Source: an uncultured Bacteroidota bacterium (GTDB lineage: Bacteria; Bacteroidota; Bacteroidia; Chitinophagales; Chitinophagaceae). From it: a stretch of DNA of 19,870 nucleotides. This document shows positions 1-7,089 of this stretch, one piece after another (positions within the stretch are counted from its first letter, which is position 1; every line of letters begins with the position of its first letter). Made by a program: the position numbers and the translations under genes. Under the pieces are notes generated by a model that worked only from the letters and a program-made list of their open reading frames with translations, made no database searches and had not been told where the DNA came from. The stretch is taken from NCBI GenBank assembly GCA_903881265.1, contig CAIRSV010000134.1, forward strand, positions 1 to 19,870. The letters are read 5' to 3'.

Positions 1-1302
1 ATGAATACCGTGTACATCCATCGGTTCACGTATCGCTTCACCAATAGAAATGCGCGGATTGAGCGACGAATAAGGATCTTGAAAAATCATCTGCACATTT
101 TTTCTATATGCTGCTAATTCAGCAGTCGAAAAATCCTGTATATTTTTACCTCGATACAGAATTTCACCTTTCGTGATATCGGTTAATAGCACAATCGATT
201 TGCCAATTGTTGTCTTTCCGCAACCACTCTCCCCTACTAGTCCGAGGGTTTCTCCTTCTTTAATGGATAGACTTACCCCATCAACAGCTTTATACCACAC
301 ACTTGTGTTTCCAACAATATTTCTCTTCACCGGATACCAACAATGCAGATTCTTTAATTCAAGTATAGGCGATTGTTTTTCTAATGATGCAATTCGCTGA
401 TGAAAGGATTCACTGCTTATGGTATTCGTAACATCAAACGTATCATCCGTTTCATTGATACTCTCTTCGACAGATTTCAACAACTTTATTCGTTGATGCA
501 TTGGAGGTCTGCAATGCAGAAGTCCTTTGGTATATGGGTCAACTGGGTTGGTATAAATCGTGTTTGTTTCGCCATATTCAACAACACGACTTCGATACAT
601 AATCAAGACGGCATCGGCGAAATGTCTAACTAGATTCAGATCATGGGTAATAAACAAAATAGCCATCCCTCGTTTCTCTTGAAGCACCGACAACAAATCC
701 AAAATTGTTTTTTGAACGGTCACATCCAATGCGGTGGTAGGCTCATCGGCAATCAATAAAGATGGGTTACAACAAATCGCAATGGCAATCATCACCCGTT
801 GTTTTTGTCCGCCAGAAAGTTCATGCGGATATCGATTTAATATTGATATTGGATCTGGAAGTTGCACCTCTTCAAATAAGCGCTGTGTTTCATCAAGGGC
901 TTGCTTATAAGAGACTTTCGTATGCAATACAATGGTTTCTGCGACTTGTCTACCGCACGTCATTAAAGGATTCAGTGATGTCATTGGCTCCTGAAAAATC
1001 ATACCAATCTGCTGGCCTCGCAATGATTCAAGCTGATCAGCACTGCAGGAAACTATATCAACGTGCTGCGTATTATTTGCGGCAAAGTGAATTGTCCCCT
1101 TGCGTATGACTCCCTGTGGCGAAGGTAACAGACGCATAATCGATAACGCCAATACCGATTTCCCAGACCCACTTTCACCAACCACGGCCAAGGTTTTTCC
1201 TTTCGCAAGATCAAATGAAATATGTTGCAAGGCATGCACGATATCTCCATCCGATTGAAAGTCGACACTAAGATCTCTTACGGTAAGTAATACATCATTC
1301 AT
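1..1302 (-). CDS. Tandem-ATPase peptide-type ABC transporter ATP-binding protein (3' end beyond window)
   Basis: This is the cytoplasmic energy-coupling subunit of an oligopeptide/dipeptide-type importer, with two nucleotide-binding domains in one chain (DppD-DppF or YejF/GsiA arrangement). The frame is open from the ATG at 1302 to base 1, giving 434 residues; full proteins of this type are about 530-600. Domain 1 has Walker A GESGSGKS (residues 42-49), a Q-loop with FQEPMTSLNP, the signature LSGGQKQRV from residue 162, Walker B with D186-E187 and the switch histidine H220. Domain 2 has Walker A GESGCGKT (357-364) and a Q-loop FQDPYSSLNPR; its signature and Walker B lie beyond the edge. All visible catalytic motifs are intact. 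The start gives the usual short beta strand (MNDVLLTVRDL) before the domain. No permease or binding protein is in the window, so the substrate cannot be read; peptide, murein peptide or nickel uptake are all possible. Confidence 0.9.
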   Translation of the reverse strand, partial: MNDVLLTVRDLSVDFQSDGDIVHALQHISFDLAKGKTLAVVGESGSGKSVLALSIMRLLPSPQGVIRKGTIHFAANNTQHVDIVSCSADQLESLRGQQIGMIFQEPMTSLNPLMTCGRQVAETIVLHTKVSYKQALDETQRLFEEVQLPDPISILNRYPHELSGGQKQRVMIAIAICCNPSLLIADEPTTALDVTVQKTILDLLSVLQEKRGMAILFITHDLNLVRHFADAVLIMYRSRVVEYGETNTIYTNPVDPYTKGLLHCRPPMHQRIKLLKSVEESINETDDTFDVTNTISSESFHQRIASLEKQSPILELKNLHCWYPVKRNIVGNTSVWYKAVDGVSLSIKEGETLGLVGESGCGKTTIGKSIVLLTDITKGEILYRGKNIQDFSTAELAAYRKNVQMIFQDPYSSLNPRISIGEAIREPMDVHGIH

Positions 1303-1308
1303 CACCAA

Positions 1309-1316
1309 CAAATATA
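1309..1316 (-). promoter_or_regulatory. Candidate Bacteroidota -7 promoter element for the ABC gene
   Basis: The minus strand reads TATATTTG, a full match to the Bacteroidota TAnnTTTG -7 consensus. Only six bases separate it from the ATG at 1302, so a transcript from it would have almost no leader. I see no clear TTG-type -33 element at the usual spacing, which lowers confidence. Confidence 0.35.
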
Positions 1317-1435
1317 ATCGTTCAGATTGAAACAGTACATCCCGATTTTTGATGTATAAGTTGTCTGCACTGACCGCCACGAATCGAATCATTGATATTT
1401 CGTCGTTCAGCGTAAGCATTTTACATATACACGTC

Positions 1436-1806
1436 ATGAAACCATCCATACTCATTCTTTATTATTCTCAAACCGGGCAGTTACGATCTATCCTTGATAG
1501 CCTATTCAGCGAGCAACAAACTGCTTGCGATTTAGATCGTATCACGTATTTCTTACCGCATCTTTCGTCTGAATTTTTCAGACGAAAAATAATGGATGAA
1601 CTGGCCAAGATTGGCTACCCGATTCCGGCAGAAAAATGGTTTGCTAATCTGACACGTGTTGGTAATATCGGAAGTGCGTCTCCTTATCTCATGTTAGAAG
1701 AGCTTTTCAATGAAGGCAAAATAAAAAAAAGGGTGATGTCATTATTCTAATGGTGCCTGAAAGCGCGCGTTTCAGTTATGGTTATGCCCAACTGACCGCA
1801 GTATAG
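1436..1806 (+). pseudogene. Remnant of a Dar (flexirubin/dialkylresorcinol) locus: DarA-like start fused to DarB-like ketosynthase end, frameshifted
   Basis: The frame opening at ATG 1436 starts with about 25-30 residues (ILILYYSQTGQLRSILDSL) resembling the N-terminus of the DarA-type proteins of flexirubin clusters. It then passes in frame into what looks like the last quarter of a FabH-like ketosynthase III (DarB type). That part has FLPHLSS with the catalytic histidine (H42), the PIPAEKWF segment, and VGNIGSAS with the catalytic asparagine (N77). The ketosynthase region holding the active-site cysteine is absent. After a run of eight A (1723-1730) the frame shifts and meets TAA at 1748-1750. 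In another frame the expected C-terminus continues as GDVIILMVPESARFSYGYAQ and ends at TAG 1804-1806. The simplest reading is an internal deletion joining two adjacent genes, followed by a slippage indel. Without its cysteine the product could not be a ketosynthase. The DarA assignment rests on recalled family resemblance; the ketosynthase part is more secure. Confidence 0.7.
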
Positions 1807-1847
1807 ACTTCACGTCTTATCTTCCGTTATTATTTCTATTAGGCTTT

Positions 1848-3101
1848 ATGAATAAATTATTGACTGGCTTACTTGCCCCGATGATTGGTATGTTGTTCAT
1901 CCTGCTTTTGCATTTCAATACACGGGTCGATACGATGCTGAACCAATGGAACGATCAGGACAAAAACGCGATGCACCACATCGATCAACAGGCCTTGCGC
2001 GAAGCGGTAGATTATCACAAGAAGGAACCTGCGTTTGCCCGTCGTCCGCTCAGTACCTTTCTGTTTGAGAAGACATCATCCATGACACATCTACCCATAG
2101 GCACATCCTTTATACTTGTCAACTTTATGCTGTTCGTTTGCTGCGGCATAGCAATTTATCTCTATAGCCTTCAAGTATCCTTCACCGTTGCGGAAGCCAT
2201 GTGTAGTCAACTCATCTTTTATTCGGGTTTCACGATATTATGCGCCTTTTTTAATACCAATTACACGTATGATGAACCCTTGACCTATCTCTGTTTCATT
2301 GTGTCGCTAATCGCTTTTTTTAGAAACAAGACCTTCTTGTTCTTTTTATTTTTCTTGCTTTCGTGTCTGTGTAGAGAATCGAGTTATCTGTTTGTGCCAG
2401 TATTTTTATACCTAACATTTCACAAAAAAGATAACCCTGCGCGATACAAGCATACGATTCTTTTTGCTGCTGCTTTTGTGGGTGTTATTGCGTTGCACGC
2501 ATACTTCCTACAGTGGGTGTATCCCTTCTTTTTTACGGCACAAAGTCAACAAGAGTTGACAAGTCGTATGGATTTAGTTGACTTTAATTTTCAAGATAAA
2601 AGGTTTGGTCGTGAAACAATCGTCTCGTTTTTTATCGTCAATGCGATTCCGCTTTATCTACTCCTTCAATCTTGGAATCACATCAAAAAAAACAAGGTTG
2701 AAAAGAAGCTTCTGTATAGTTTTCTATTTCTTCTTAGCTGCAATACAGTGATTGTACTCTTTTCAACTATCGCGCGAGAATCAAGGTTGTTTGCCCTACC
2801 CTTGTTGCTAATCTATCCCTTGCTAGGTCGCTATTTTTTACTTGAAATAAAAAAAATAAGGACAAGTAAATTGACGAAATGCAGTATTGTCCAATGGTGT
2901 CTGATTGCAGTAAACCTAGGCATCCTGTATTTAGCACATGGGTATATTTTCACTGTATACGAAACAACCATACACCCTAAACAGTTTAACTATAACGGTG
3001 AATACCTTTTTGCGATTGTGCTTGTGATTGTGGGTCTGAATACTATGTCGTTATTGACAGAACAACAACCTACTAACGTTGACCAGGACATTTATAGGTA
3101 G
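1848..3101 (+). CDS. Polytopic inner-membrane protein of unknown function (GT-C-like character)
   Basis: I do not recognise a named family. The 417-residue product is strongly hydrophobic, with roughly nine to eleven likely membrane spans: one at residues 4-22, a soluble stretch of about 60 residues, then closely spaced helices from about 83 to the C-terminus. Conserved-looking polar spots between helices are RRPLSTFLFEK (about 65-75), NYTYDEPLTY (about 138-147), CRESSYLF (about 175-182) and ARESRLFALP (about 310-319). The soluble stretch after the first helix and the charged loop motifs recall the general plan of lipid-linked-sugar-dependent GT-C enzymes, but no signature proves this. It starts 41 bases after the Dar remnant and its last 29 bases overlap the 3' end of the convergent DUF6089 gene. 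It is clearly coding, with a single intact frame rich in hydrophobic codons. Confidence 0.75.
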   Translation: MNKLLTGLLAPMIGMLFILLLHFNTRVDTMLNQWNDQDKNAMHHIDQQALREAVDYHKKEPAFARRPLSTFLFEKTSSMTHLPIGTSFILVNFMLFVCCGIAIYLYSLQVSFTVAEAMCSQLIFYSGFTILCAFFNTNYTYDEPLTYLCFIVSLIAFFRNKTFLFFLFFLLSCLCRESSYLFVPVFLYLTFHKKDNPARYKHTILFAAAFVGVIALHAYFLQWVYPFFFTAQSQQELTSRMDLVDFNFQDKRFGRETIVSFFIVNAIPLYLLLQSWNHIKKNKVEKKLLYSFLFLLSCNTVIVLFSTIARESRLFALPLLLIYPLLGRYFLLEIKKIRTSKLTKCSIVQWCLIAVNLGILYLAHGYIFTVYETTIHPKQFNYNGEYLFAIVLVIVGLNTMSLLTEQQPTNVDQDIYR

Positions 3102-3912
3102 GAAATCGGAAGGATAAAGTGGCTTGAAAAAGCAGGTATTTGTCGTGAGTTGTACTAACGCCACGCTGACGGCCTTTGATACCAATTGGAGTTTGTGTCA
3201 CCTCGACAGATCTATCTTGCAATACGGCAGCGGGCACAGGATAAGGTGTAGGCTCCGAATCGACAAATTTATCGCTACCGACATAGGTAGTGCTTATGTC
3301 ATCAAGGTAATCGGTGGTGGTTGAACGATTCGCTACTTCCATACCAAAGGTCATCCCTTTACTCATCCAAAACTTAAAGCCCAAACCGATGGGGAATGAC
3401 ACCGCGGTGGTCGAATATCGACGGCTTTTATATTCATCATAATTTTGACCTTCAGTGCCTAATGGTCGAAGGTCATATCGTTGCTTATCGTAAACCGTAT
3501 ACGGGTTATACCAAAATACCCCCATACCGATGGTGACATATGGCGTAAAACGATGATCAAAATCCATCACATTATATTGAAAGAAATTGAATTCGGCCTG
3601 AACAACCGATTCATAGATATTGGATTTAAAATTGAGATTTCGCGTTTGCTGATACACATTCGAAGAGAACTTATCATCATATCCAACAAAGGCATAATTG
3701 CCCGCTAATTTAAGAGCGATATAATCCGTGAAGTTGTATTTCAAAAATACCCCACCACTATAGCGAAGGTTTTTGAAGCTATAATTCTGATTTAGATCAC
3801 CGAAATAATTGGCGCCACCAACAGCAAAACCATATTCAGAACGCCGATAGAACACCTGCGATTCGGCCTGACTAAATGAAAACAAAAAGAGGATAAAAAG
3901 AATCTTTCTCAT
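3073..3912 (-). CDS. DUF6089 family outer-membrane beta-barrel protein
   Basis: This is a 279-residue exported protein with a signal peptide (MRKILFILFLFSFSQAESQ). The mature part has alternating hydrophobic/polar strands expected of a small outer-membrane barrel. Family-like features are the N-terminal GFAVGGANYFGDLN strand, the YQQTRNLNFKSNIYE segment, the TPYVTIGMGVFWYNP strand, RPLGTEGQN, and the TTDYLDDISTTYV motif that is very characteristic of DUF6089 in Bacteroidota. It ends with a short TYKCPGQR tail carrying the CP pair often seen at the C-terminus. No molecular function is established for the family. It lies 90 bases downstream of pfkA on the same strand, so the two may share a transcript. 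Its final codons overlap the convergent membrane-protein gene. Confidence 0.85.
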   Translation of the reverse strand: MRKILFILFLFSFSQAESQVFYRRSEYGFAVGGANYFGDLNQNYSFKNLRYSGGVFLKYNFTDYIALKLAGNYAFVGYDDKFSSNVYQQTRNLNFKSNIYESVVQAEFNFFQYNVMDFDHRFTPYVTIGMGVFWYNPYTVYDKQRYDLRPLGTEGQNYDEYKSRRYSTTAVSFPIGLGFKFWMSKGMTFGMEVANRSTTTDYLDDISTTYVGSDKFVDSEPTPYPVPAAVLQDRSVEVTQTPIGIKGRQRGVSTTHDKYLLFQATLSFRFPTYKCPGQR

Positions 3913-4002
3913 GAATAGTTACAAAAACGTAAAAATAGGGTAATTTATTGTAAGTGATGCAGACCGCCTGACGAATCATAATTTCTGACCAACGTGTGCC
4001 CT

Positions 4003-4983
4003 TTATTTTGTCAGTACCTTAATCATGTCGAGCAAATCATTCGGTATCGGCTTCTGCAATTTAACACAAGATGCAAAAGGTGTATACACGATATCACCAT
4101 AGACGATGCCGACCATTTCCTGTGTGCGACCAGCCACTAAGGCTTCGACCGCAGCATGCCCAAGGCGACTTGCCAATATACGATCGGCACAAGTGGGCGA
4201 ACCACCACGTTGAATATGTCCGAGTATCGTAACCCGTGTTTCAAGATCAGGCAGACTTTGTTTGATCAATGCGCTCACTTCATTGGCGCCACCAAATTCA
4301 TCCCCTTCAGCGACCACAATAATATTGGTCATTTTCTTACGTTTACGATCATCTTGAATAGACGCAAGGATATCCTGCATCATCTCTTTTTGTTCGGGTA
4401 TGAAGATATATTCAGCACCACAAGCGAGTCCACTATTGAGTGCAATATAGCCTGCATCGCGTCCCATAACTTCCACGATAAATAATCGATCGTGGGCTTC
4501 GGCGGTATCACGGATTCTATCGATGGCCCAGATAGCGGTATTTACAGCGGTATCAAAGCCGATCGTATAATCGGTTCCGTTCAAATCATTATCAATAGTA
4601 CCCGGCATACCGATAGCAGGGATTTGGTATCGCTTAAAAAATTCAACCGCGCCACGCATGGTGCCATCACCACCAATGAGTACAAGCGCCTCAATCTGAT
4701 GCGTTGCAAGTTGCTCATAGGCAGCTTTCATCCCTTCGTCTGTCATAAAATCCTTACTTCGGGCTGTCTTTAATATCGTACCTCCTCGGTGTATGATATT
4801 TGACACATCGGTCGTCAACAATTCCCTGATATCACCTTCAAGCATACCTTGATAGCCTCGCATAATACCAAAGGGTTTTATATTATGGTACAACGCAGTT
4901 CGCACAATCGCTCTGATGGCTGCATTCATGCCAGGCGAATCGCCTCCTGAGGTCATAATACCAATCGTGGATGGTTTGGTCAT
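4003..4983 (-). CDS. pfkA: ATP-dependent 6-phosphofructokinase
   Basis: Phosphorylates fructose 6-phosphate to fructose 1,6-bisphosphate with ATP, the committed step of glycolysis, in the cytoplasm. The 326 residues match the usual bacterial PfkA length of about 320. Visible motifs are GGDSPGMN (13-20), GGDGT (104-108), PGTIDND (127-133) with catalytic base D131, GFDTAVNTA, MGRDAGYIA and HIQRGGSP. Glycine at 107 after the aspartate and glycine at 128 before TIDND are the pair associated with ATP rather than pyrophosphate as donor, so this is an ATP-PFK by sequence. The ATG at 4983 puts the first beta strand (IGIMTSGGD) at the usual place. A good candidate promoter lies about 90 bases upstream; the DUF6089 gene follows after 90 bases. 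Confidence 0.96.
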   Translation of the reverse strand: MTKPSTIGIMTSGGDSPGMNAAIRAIVRTALYHNIKPFGIMRGYQGMLEGDIRELLTTDVSNIIHRGGTILKTARSKDFMTDEGMKAAYEQLATHQIEALVLIGGDGTMRGAVEFFKRYQIPAIGMPGTIDNDLNGTDYTIGFDTAVNTAIWAIDRIRDTAEAHDRLFIVEVMGRDAGYIALNSGLACGAEYIFIPEQKEMMQDILASIQDDRKRKKMTNIIVVAEGDEFGGANEVSALIKQSLPDLETRVTILGHIQRGGSPTCADRILASRLGHAAVEALVAGRTQEMVGIVYGDIVYTPFASCVKLQKPIPNDLLDMIKVLTK

Positions 4984-5074
4984 TATAGTATAATTTGAAC
5001 TTAAAGGTAGTCGTAATCTTATTTCTATGAATAAAAAAAATAAAAGATTTCCTATTCGTCTACTGTAGATTTTT

Positions 5075-5104
5075 CAAACTTAAATCGACCCTTCAAATAG
5101 CCAA
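5075..5104 (-). promoter_or_regulatory. Candidate Bacteroidota promoter for pfkA
   Basis: On the minus strand a TTG (5104-5102) is followed after 19 bases by TAAGTTTG (5082-5075). This matches the Bacteroidota sigma consensus, TTTG/TTG then 17-23 bases then TAnnTTTG, at every defined -7 position. Transcription would begin near 5068 and give pfkA a leader of about 85 bases. This is the best two-part promoter match in the window. It sits in the 261-base gap between glmS and pfkA, which otherwise holds only a short GGGCA/TGCCC hairpin (5122-5136). Confidence 0.5.
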
Positions 5105-5244
5105 TTAATCCCCTTAAGGTTGGGCATTAGTTGCCCTAAAAATGACAGCGTGCAGATCATGCGGTTTTAAAGAGACTTGGCATTACATCAAATAAGGCTG
5201 AAACTATTGAAAACACAGGGGCACCAGAAACTGTACCTTCGAAA

Positions 5245-7083
5245 CTACTCCACCGTTACACTCTTCGCTAAATTGCGCGGCTGATCGACATTACAGCCTC
5301 TAAGCAATGCAATATGATATGACAATAATTGAAGTGGGACAATCGAAACGAGTGGTGACAACAAATCATCGGTTTCAGGAATTTCAATGACTTCATCGGC
5401 CAACTGACGAATCACTTCATCGCCGTGATTGACGATGGCAATGACTTTCCCTTTACGAGCTTTAACTTCCTGAATATTAGAAACAATTTTTTCGTGAGCG
5501 CTCATATTGGTCGCGATAAACACCACCGGCATATTCTCATCAATGAGGGCAATCGGACCGTGTTTCATTTCGGCAGCCGGATATCCCTCGGCATGGATAT
5601 ACGATATTTCCTTAAGTTTCAATGCACCTTCAAGGGCAATCGGGAAACTCATACCACGACCGAGATATAGGAAGTTAATGGCATCCTTGTATTTTTCGGC
5701 AATAGCCTTAACCTTCTCGTTTGTCTTTAACGCTTCCTCTACTTTTGAAGGAATAATTTCAAGTTCGTATAAAATCTGACGCAACCTTGATTGCGAGATG
5801 GTACCTTTCGACTGAGCCAATTGCAACGCCAACAAAGTTAAAATCGTGACTTGTGCACTAAACGCTTTGGTAGACGCCACACCAATTTCGGGACCAGCGT
5901 GTGTATACGAACCAGCATGCGAGGCTCTTGCGATGGATGAACCAATGACATTGCAAATACCATAAATTAGGGCTTGCCTATCTTTCGCGATTTCAATGGC
6001 CGATAAGGTGTCGGCTGTTTCTCCTGATTGCGAAATGGCAATCACCACATCCTTTTCAGTCACAATCGGATTGCGATACCTAAATTCTGAAGCATACTCA
6101 ACCTCAACAGGCACACGAGCAAGTTCTTCAATGAGGTATTCACCAATCAATCCACTATGCCACGAGGTACCACAGGCTGTAATAATAATTCGTTTAGCAT
6201 TGTTGATACGAGCGGCGAATTCGGTAATACCACCGAGCTTAATCCAACCTTGTTCAGCATTCATTCGACCGCGCATGCAATCACGAATCACTTGTGGCTG
6301 CTCATAAATCTCTTTCAACATAAAATGCTCATAGCCGCCCTTCTCGATTTTCTCGAGATCCATCTCTAGTTTTTGTACATAAGGCGACTTCGTGATATTC
6401 CCCAAGGTCTTAATATCGAGGGTGCCATCACGATGCAGTACCGCTATTTCTTCATCATTCAAATAGACCACATTCTTAGTGTACTCGATTATAGGCGAGG
6501 CATCAGACGCGACAAAAAACTCATCCTTTCCTATACCTATCACAAGTGGACTTCCTTTGCGGGCCGCGATTAATTTATCGGGTTCACGTTTATCAATCAC
6601 CACAATCGCGTAGGCGCCAATAACTTCGTTTAAAGCAACACGCACTGCTTCTTCAAGCGAAAGCTTGTCTTCTTTTTGAATATCTTCAATTAGGTTAACC
6701 AATACTTCTGTGTCGGTATCACTATTAAACGAATATCCAAGTTGACATAACTCTTGTTGAAGCGTATTATAGTTTTCAATAATACCATTGTGAATGATGG
6801 CAATATTGCCTGATTGTGATAAGTGGGGATGCGCATTCTTATCGCACGGAACGCCGTGTGTAGCCCATCGTGTGTGACCAATACCGATTGTCCCTGCGGT
6901 ATTTTTATCAAGGCTGTATTCTTCGAGAATAGACACCTTGCCTTCTTTTTTCAGCACATTGAGGGAACCATTCAGCATTGCAACCCCAGCGCTGTCATAA
7001 CCACGATATTCGAGGCGTTTAAGACCTTTAATCAATATCGGATATGCCTGCTTTGAGCCTATATAGCCAACGATTCCACACAT
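5245..7083 (-). CDS. glmS: Glutamine--fructose-6-phosphate aminotransferase (isomerizing)
   Basis: Makes glucosamine 6-phosphate from fructose 6-phosphate and glutamine, the entry step to UDP-GlcNAc for peptidoglycan and lipid A. The 612 residues match the family. The N-terminal glutaminase domain begins MCGIVGYIG, with Cys2 as nucleophile after Met removal, and has GHTRWATHGVP, HNGIIENY and SDTDTEVL. Two SIS isomerase domains follow: the first with ACGTSWHSG and SQSGETADTL, the second with LGRGMSFPIALEGALKLKEI and the AEGYPAAEMKHGPIA loop. The C-terminus QPRNLAKSVTVE is the standard ending that contributes to the active site. It is the last gene of a minus-strand operon, starting six bases after the DUF4270 stop codon. 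I saw no glmS ribozyme motif upstream, and the spacing leaves no room for one. Confidence 0.97.
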   Translation of the reverse strand: MCGIVGYIGSKQAYPILIKGLKRLEYRGYDSAGVAMLNGSLNVLKKEGKVSILEEYSLDKNTAGTIGIGHTRWATHGVPCDKNAHPHLSQSGNIAIIHNGIIENYNTLQQELCQLGYSFNSDTDTEVLVNLIEDIQKEDKLSLEEAVRVALNEVIGAYAIVVIDKREPDKLIAARKGSPLVIGIGKDEFFVASDASPIIEYTKNVVYLNDEEIAVLHRDGTLDIKTLGNITKSPYVQKLEMDLEKIEKGGYEHFMLKEIYEQPQVIRDCMRGRMNAEQGWIKLGGITEFAARINNAKRIIITACGTSWHSGLIGEYLIEELARVPVEVEYASEFRYRNPIVTEKDVVIAISQSGETADTLSAIEIAKDRQALIYGICNVIGSSIARASHAGSYTHAGPEIGVASTKAFSAQVTILTLLALQLAQSKGTISQSRLRQILYELEIIPSKVEEALKTNEKVKAIAEKYKDAINFLYLGRGMSFPIALEGALKLKEISYIHAEGYPAAEMKHGPIALIDENMPVVFIATNMSAHEKIVSNIQEVKARKGKVIAIVNHGDEVIRQLADEVIEIPETDDLLSPLVSIVPLQLLSYHIALLRGCNVDQPRNLAKSVTVE

Positions 7084-7089
7084 GGTAAA

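Noticed and set aside
1053..1268. 71-residue minus-strand frame within the ABC gene
   Set aside because: It is out of frame with the continuous ABC ATPase reading frame, which carries all conserved motifs across the same bases.
4156..4773. Two plus-strand frames of about 100 residues opposite pfkA
   Set aside because: They are antisense to strongly conserved PfkA codons, have odd composition and no recognisable domain.
5122..5136. GGGCA/TGCCC hairpin downstream of glmS as an intrinsic terminator
   Set aside because: The stem is five pairs and no T-run follows it on the minus strand, where glmS transcription would end.
5142..5195. Tiny 17-codon frame with a CxxC pair in the glmS-pfkA gap
   Set aside because: Too short, no promoter or start context of its own, and within chance for a gap of 261 bases.
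7084..7089. glmS ribozyme or leader riboswitch before glmS
   Set aside because: Only six bases separate glmS from the DUF4270 stop codon, and no ribozyme core is visible.
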